Of a stretch of 64,000 nt of DNA, positions 58,421-64,000 are shown in pieces (position 1 is the first letter of the stretch; the number at the start of each line of letters is the position of its first letter). Below the pieces are notes generated by a model. That model ran no database searches, was not told where the DNA came from, and was given only the letters and a program-made list of their open reading frames with translations. Source of the stretch: Malaya genurostris (Eukaryota; Arthropoda; Insecta; Diptera; Culicidae); assembly GCF_030247185.1 (NCBI RefSeq), contig NC_080571.1, positions 160,147,352 through 160,211,351 on the forward strand. Direction: 5' to 3'. The translations under genes and the position numbers were made by a program.

Positions 58421-58905
58421 CTTCACTTGATCTCGATTACTGTGAATTTCACACAGCGAAAAGTGAACAAATCTAAGCAAACTGTTCTTGATTTGCCGTA
58501 AACTGAGGATATTTCCCTACGATTTTCGAACAACAAATCCTAATAGTTCTTTAGAAAACTTTTAGAGCCATTAGAACGGCTGATATTGTGCAATGCTCTC
58601 CACCGTTGTTTTTTTTTCCCAATGCTAATGACTGGCAGCTGTGACGTAATCGCTCTTGTCGAAAGCGTGCAGACGACACAAAACACATCTGCTCGCAGTG
58701 GCGATTGAATCCAAACTGATTGAATTTTTGTTAAGAGATTTCCTTTTACGTGATTTCGTTTGTAGCTTTTTCACTAATGGGCGGTCCGAACGGCTATAAA
58801 AATAGCCGCATACAGAATTTTATTGTCGATTATTTCATTTCGGATTTGCATAATTTATTGAAAGAAACTATCAATATGCTGTAGGGATTCGTTTCTAGCA
58901 TTCAC
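58421..58905 (+). repeat. 548-bp tandem repeat, copy 2 (partial)
   Basis: It repeats 57873-58365 to about GTTTCTAGCATTCA, then diverges. It retains the CRE-like site, GGGCGGTCC and the palindromic TATA (58795). Confidence 0.88.
58768..58850 (+). promoter_or_regulatory. Candidate core promoter, copy 2
   Basis: GGGCGGTCCGAACGGCTATAAA, with the GGCTAT/ATAGCC frame intact, is followed by the same GCATACAGAATTTTATTG as in copy 1. Substitutions between the copies fall outside this core. Confidence 0.45.
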
Positions 58906-60395
58906 AAGGACCAAATTGAGGAACTCACTGCGATATTCACCACTTTTCGGAACATTTTTCCCGGACGATTTGTTGCACAGCAGCAGATATTTTGTTCTCT
59001 TACTTAGAACGCGTTCGGATTGGCTGGTGTTGACATGGAGCAAATGAGACAGGTTTTTCAATAGTGTACTATTGAAATACTTCAATGCTTTTGCTATTCA
59101 CGTTTAAATTGAAAAATTTCGATTCTATTATTATTATTACCCCCCCTATCTATTATATTATACCCTGTCTTGCAAAAGTTTGGACTCACTTGAGAAAATC
59201 GTTTAGTTTTCTAATCGTTAATTATTCATCATTCTACATTTTTATGCACGTATTTGTACGGCAACACATTTATGAATGCTTTCTGAATTATTTCTTTGAA
59301 TTATCATTTTTTATTGTACCGAAATATTATAATGTGAACATTATGACAAGTAATACTATTTAAGTGCAACAGTTATTTTTATCTCAGACTCGATGCATCG
59401 ACACTTTGAAATATGCTAAAATGACTTCGAAGCCCACCTGCTTTAAGTTTTGAAAATGGCAAGAGCAAAGCAAATATTGAAAGAAAATCGAGCTCAGATA
59501 GTGATTTTGAATAAAACCAATAAGTAACGTAACAAAAAATATCCCAAATAGTTGATATGTTTTCACTCATTTCAAAAATGGTGTTTTCAAATTTGTAACA
59601 ACTATTTGAGGATGTCGATTCAAAACTCTTTCTATGTGATGGATTTTTAATATTTCTTCGTTTTTACACTTTTCACTAAGGCCCCAATGCATCCAAGGAT
59701 CCATTCCAAAATTTCTAAGACTCAAATATTTTTAACATTGTAAACAAAAAAGTTCTAAAAAGCTTGCATTCATCACTAGTGCAAAATAATCCAAAATATA
59801 GAAAAATCTGTGAAAACACTGTTATTTTGGAGATCTTGTAGTAAATAATAAAGTTTTTCATCATAAAAAATTAGGTAATATAAAAATCAATCGGTTGGTA
59901 AGCAATAATGCAATAACTAAAAATATTTTTTCTAATACAATGTAGTTTCTTGGTACATAGAAATACATATGTCATCGCTTTGAACATAAAGAAACATGTC
60001 AAGAAAATATTTAAAAGTTCCGACCAAGCTTGAATTTGTGAAAGAGAGTATGATCAAAATTACTACTTGATACTTGCAATTGGAAAATCTTTCTTTTTGT
60101 TGGAAGATTTATCTTTACAATCATTATAAACATCAAAAATCAAAATTACAACCGTTGAGATATCGTTAGTCAAAGAGAGTTTATTTACTTGTTATGATAA
60201 CTTTGAAATAACAACTCTATTTAGCATTATCCATAACAGATTTTATTCTAAAGGAACGTACCTTTCTAAAGATGATAATACTTTCAATATCGGTCACAAA
60301 TAAGCTAAGATACAGCTAGTCAACACGTTTTCACTTTTATCATCCCCTTAGTTTCGCAGCGTAAAAACATTTCTCGTTATACGCTTTGTTGAAAA
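58906..60395. other. AT-rich region, no gene seen
   Basis: About 1.5 kb without recognisable coding or RNA features. The 92-residue + frame at 59085 and the 76-residue - frame at 58855 show no family motif and are not called. Confidence 0.55.
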
Positions 60396-60630
60396 TTCTT
60401 CAATTGAATCGATTCGTTCTCTGTATTAGTTAGTAAGTTAGTAAATAAGTTCCTTTTCCCCATTACACAATACAAGTAGGTTTAAAATTTTCCCTACACA
60501 AAAATCTCAGAATTGCGGAAGCAAATGATGTCCTCATGGTAATGATCAAATCATTTATATAATAGGGCTGAAAAGTCACCACCACTGTCACATAATATTA
60601 TAAGCAAATTCCGACAAAAATCGATGCAAT
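60396..60630. repeat. ~232-bp tandem duplication, copy 1
   Basis: CTTCAATTGAATCGATTCGTTCTCTG through CAAATGATGTCCTCATGGTAATGATCAAATCAT to GGGCTGAAAAGTCACCACC. It is uninterrupted and shows the sequence of the empty site for the hAT-like insert in copy 2. Confidence 0.8.
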
Positions 60631-61470
60631 CTTCAATTGAATCGATTCGTTCTCTGTATTAGTTAGTAAGTTAGTATATAAGTTCCTTTTCCCCATTACA
60701 CAATACAAGTAGGTTTAGAATTTTCCCTACACAAAAATCTCAGAATTTCGGAAGCAAATGATGTCCTCATGGTCAGAGATGTCTATCTCCTCTGTGTGAC
60801 GAAGAGCAAGCAAAATTTCTCCCCTCGCACTGACAACTTCAACGAGAGCTCTTCTCTTTCACATTCATACACCACTGTTGTGTAAAGTGTGCACGCATCA
60901 TGGGTGCGTTTGTTTATTTCCTTTTACCTCTTCCACTAAATCGCACCAAAGTGCTGGAGCATTAGCTAATAAATTCTCTGAGGTGGATGCAGATACTTTC
61001 ACAGAGGTGTACACGCCGGTGAGCACTCTGCTGTATGGTTTTCGTAGATGAAGCGTGGACACGCAAAATCAGCAAAATAAAACAATTTATCGTAAAATTT
61101 TCGGTTTTCCTTGCAAATTTTTCATAGCAAGGCCAGATGTACTCTCTATTAATTGAAGTTCACAGAAGTGTTCGCTCACCATCACGCGCCAGTGGTCACT
61201 TGGGTGTATTTAGACGAGAGCGCGTGTGAGCGATTCATGCGAAGAGAATGTGTTTCACTCGCGCCAGCTGCTTTAACCACAAGCACACACTCAAATGCTG
61301 TCTATTCGACACTGAGAAGAAGTGCGCTTTCCTCTTTGTGCGGTGCTTCGTTTTTTTGCATCCTCGGTGTGGCAAAAATCTGACTCTAGCGTTTATCACT
61401 CTGGTGAAATGCCATCTCTGCTCATGGTAATAACCAAATCATATATGTAATAGGGCTGAAAAGTCACCAC
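60631..61470. repeat. ~232-bp tandem duplication, copy 2, interrupted
   Basis: It repeats copy 1 to CCTCATGGT, is interrupted at 60774-61420, and resumes as CTCATGGTAATAACCAAATC...GGGCTGAAAAGTCACCAC. Confidence 0.8.
60774..61420. mobile_element. Non-autonomous hAT-like element, 647 bp
   Basis: The ends CAGAGATGTC and, from the right, CAGAGATGGC are inverted repeats. The 8-bp duplication CTCATGGT lies at 60766-60773 and 61421-61428. The neighbouring tandem copy gives the empty site with a single CTCATGGT. No transposase is present; the 76-residue frame inside (61153-61383) is not hAT-like. Short ends plus an 8-bp duplication fit hAT. Confidence 0.85.
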
Positions 61471-62404
61471 TTGTGGCTGAACACCCAATTTAAATCTTAA
61501 TAATTTAATTTTAACTCATATTCCAATAAATAGTTATTAAAAAAAAGTAACAGTTTTGGTTCTCTGGTTCCACACTGGCGTCGTAAATCGAATAACATTT
61601 GGAAATAACGTATCTGTTTTTCGACAATCTGCGGTTTAAATTTTTATATTTAAATAAGTAAAATAAATTTTGCTAGCATTTCTTAACATTAATAAAATAA
61701 TTATGATGATAAGCTACTATGGTTTTGTAGAAGTATGATTTTCCTCTTTTCATCAATAGAAGATTTAAAAGTAGTTCATCACCTCTCAATGAACAATGAA
61801 CGTGAAGTAATCTTTTCTACTGAATCTTGAAGAACAATATTACTAATTAGTAAACCAAGATTAAATCTTTGGTTTCCTTATCTTTATTCGAGTAGTTAGA
61901 AGATCATCCAACGATAACAAATACTCCTACAAATGGCTACTAATTCTTTGCGTATTCATTGATACGACTAAATGCGTTAGGTACTCTTTAGTCACAAACC
62001 ACGTTTCAAAAAACACTTCATTTCTAACTCTATCAATTACTATTAATAGTTATCTTTCCAGAACAAAGAGAAAATGTTGGGCAGAGTGAATTAAAAGATA
62101 GACAAATTACAAAATACGCATGTTTGTAGATTTATGACGGGTGTTATGGATGAGTTTGTTGCTATGCAGCGCTGTTAGAAAAAGTGAGTGAGTCATAATA
62201 TGAAAATTACGCTCCTTTTAAATATATTGCTGGAACCATCCACGGTTACCGTAAATAACGTAAGAAAGAACTGGTTTCTCTTGTAAACTTTTTGTTTCAT
62301 GATTCATTGCACTCGTATTGTTTAGGTACACTAGTGCCGTCCCGAATTCAGTGGAACACATGTGAAACAGCCTCATTTCTGTCAGGTTCGGTATGGGTTG
62401 ACAT
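61471..62404. other. AT-rich region, no gene seen
   Basis: About 0.9 kb without a supported gene. Fragments just before 62405 may be part of the copia sequence that follows. Confidence 0.55.
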
Positions 62405-63085
62405 ATATAGAAAAGCTACTTAAACGGTTTGGAATGAGTGATTGCAAACCAGTGGAGACATACTAATACTAAATGGTCAAAATCTGAAGCTAAAACTACA
62501 GAAGAACCATTTAGGGAACTGCTAGGATGTCTACAATACCTGTCGTTGACATCCAGGCCCGATATCTGCGTTGCGGTAAACATATTAAGTAAATATTGTA
62601 ATTATGCTGCTGACTGGCATTGGCAATATTTATGAGGAATGAGCAATACAAAAATCATTTACTCGACTAAAAATAATTATCCTGACTTCATAGGATTTGT
62701 GGATGCAGACTATGCAAATGATCCTGATGAGAGGAAATCTGTTTCAGGATACGCGTTTCTATTATACGGTAATTTAGTTTCGTGGACAACGAAGCGACAA
62801 CCAACAGTCAGCTTATCTACAACTGAAGCCGAACTGATAGCACTTTATTCAGCTACGAAAGAAGGTGTGGTTAACTCAACTTCTCTACGAATTAGATGTA
62901 GTCGTAAAACCATTCGTTATAATGAAAGACAGTATTCCATGTCTGAACATCGCGCAGGAGCCTAGATCACATCAAAGGATAAAACACTCGGACATCAAAT
63001 ATCTCTTCGTTCGTGAACTCATCAAGAAGGGAAAACTGAAACTGCAGTTCATCGCGAGTGTCAATCAACCGGCAGGGGGTTAAAT
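62405..63085 (+). pseudogene. Ty1/copia RT end and RNase H fragment
   Basis: YIEKLLKRFGMSDCKPVET is followed by FRELLGCLQYLSLTSRPDICVAV, the copia RT/RNase H connection, then a stop at 62633. RNase H follows: GFVDADYANDPDERKSVSGY, WTTKRQPTVSLSTTEAELIAL, and one frame over LNIAQEPRSHQRIKHSDIKYLFVRE. RNase H copies the usual copia motif set. Gag, protease, integrase and most of RT are absent; one in-frame stop and one frame change near 62865 confirm decay. LTRs were not identified. Confidence 0.88.
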
Positions 63086-63593
63086 ATAGAAGGTTAATCA
63101 TCAGTAGGGCAGTGTCAATATAACGCATAAAATGATTAATATATCGATAATGTACTATGTTAGTGTTAGTTATTTTACGAATTGAATTCGAATAAAATCA
63201 TCTTCAAACCTGTTTCCAAAAGTGTTTCAATATCATGTGGTAATTTTCAACAAAAGTCGCATACACAAAAATATCGATATCGCCGTTAAAAATGCACGAA
63301 TTTGAACAATCTTAATAATTTCCCCTGAAATAGTAATTAAAGTCAAACTACCTAATGTTATATTGAATTTATAGTTAATCTAACCATAATATTAATCATA
63401 TGGTCGACAGAGGAATAAGTGGTGAAGAAAAATTGAAAAATTTGAAAGTTCAATGAAATCAAAATTATAATTTTGTAATATGAGTATAAATTATAGCTAA
63501 AGCGTTCACACAACTTGGATAGTGTCGTGTTTAAGGACGTCTGAAAATTCCGGTAACATTCTTTAGAATTTTTTCATCATAACCTCAACCGAC
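63086..63593. other. AT-rich spacer before second BEL-type gag
   Basis: No gene is seen. It may hold the 3' end of the copia relic and the 5' LTR or leader of the element at 63594, but no LTR boundary could be defined because the partner LTR lies outside the window. Confidence 0.5.
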
Positions 63594-64000
63594 ATGGAAT
63601 ATAAAGATGAAGCTAACCCAACATCGGAACACAATTGTAGACTATGTAAGCGACCAGACATAGCCGAAGATATGGTGGCCTGCGATGCCTGTCATTCTTG
63701 GTTTCATTACACTTGCGCTAATGTTGACACAAGTGTTAAAGATCGCGACTGGCAATGTGTATCCTGTGCACCAAAAAACAAATCCGATCAGGCGAAAAAT
63801 ACTGGTGCAATCAAGAAGCAAATAATGGTGCCAAGCGGGACAGACAAAAAATCAATCGCAACCAGTAAAACAAGTTCACGTAGGTAAAAAAAAGTGCTAA
63901 TGTACGAAAAAGCAAGCATAACATCTAGTGCCCGAGATCGCTTAGAACTCGAGTTGCAAATTATTGAGGAGCAAAAACAGATTCAGAAGCTTGAACTGGT
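63594..64000 (+). pseudogene. gag: Second BEL/Pao-type Gag with PHD finger, runs off window
   Basis: From the ATG at 63594 the frame gives a PHD finger at residues about 16-59 (CRLCKRPDIAEDMVACDACH, WFHYTC, WQCVSC), then a lysine-rich linker. A TAA at 63885-63887 interrupts it, but the same register continues with SSARDRLELELQIIEEQKQIQKLEL, the coiled-coil segment found in the complete Gag at 2095. Layout and order match that Gag at low sequence identity. The stop may be a mutation; an A-rich run of eight follows it. Confidence 0.8.

Noticed and set aside
58855..59085. Histone or other gene downstream of the tandem TATA boxes
   Set aside because: The frame lies on the opposite strand and shows no histone motif; no 3' stem-loop seen.
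61153..61430. Small proteins inside the hAT-like element
   Set aside because: Short, no transposase motifs, and overlapping in two frames; probably chance.

Overview
The window looks like a transposon-dense piece of a mosquito genome, most likely a culicine of the Aedes type. This rests on family recognition only: BEL/Pao and mdg1/412-like Ty3 elements, RNase H-bearing LINEs, DD37D and DD41D mariner-like elements, AT-rich microsatellite-rich spacers, and no ordinary compact gene. Nearly every long reading frame belongs to a mobile element, and almost all are broken by frameshifts, stops or nested insertions.

Layout. 1-1452 and 10253-18750 form one array of a composite repeat: 168-bp tandem units, then (CA)n, then a conserved ~117-bp module ending in the palindrome-like TTTCTATAGAGAAAGG, then a ~340-bp fold-back. 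Inside it sits a BEL/Pao retrotransposon (1453-10252; 600-bp LTRs; TSD CTATG) whose integrase is split by a DD37D mariner-like element (7746-9056). 18760-20845 is an R1-like LINE relic. It is followed by GC-rich ~190-bp repeats into which a non-autonomous hAT-like element (21485-22305) has inserted. The composite repeat resumes at 22600-26396 and 34386-35750, split by a Ty3/gypsy element (26397-34381; TSD CAAT).

35750-45102 is a nest of LINEs: an antisense LINE tail, a CR1/Jockey-like LINE on + (36780-39150, resuming at 43605-43850), an RNase H LINE on - inserted into it (39250-43610), a long (TA)n and a DD41D (rosa-like) relic. 45103-50600 holds LTR-like repeats with TATA boxes, an inverted repeat, a ~0.8-kb direct repeat and a minisatellite. 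A minus-strand gene of unknown function appears to be spliced, with exons near 53300-53070 and 49145-48456 joined in phase across a 3.9-kb intron filled with repeats. 50930-52475 is another LINE relic.

54497-55892 carries a diverged second family of the composite repeat. 55893-62400 is mostly AT-rich sequence without recognisable genes, but it contains a 548-bp tandem duplication with paired TATA boxes and a second hAT-like element (60774-61420; 8-bp TSD). A Ty1/copia RT-RNase H fragment (62405-63085) and the start of a second BEL-type Gag with a PHD finger (63594-64000) close the window.

The genes do not form a pathway. The window records successive insertion, tandem duplication and decay. 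Order that can be read: composite array first, then array duplications, then the gypsy (LTRs about 3% apart), then the BEL (LTRs about 0.5% apart), then the mariner inside the BEL.
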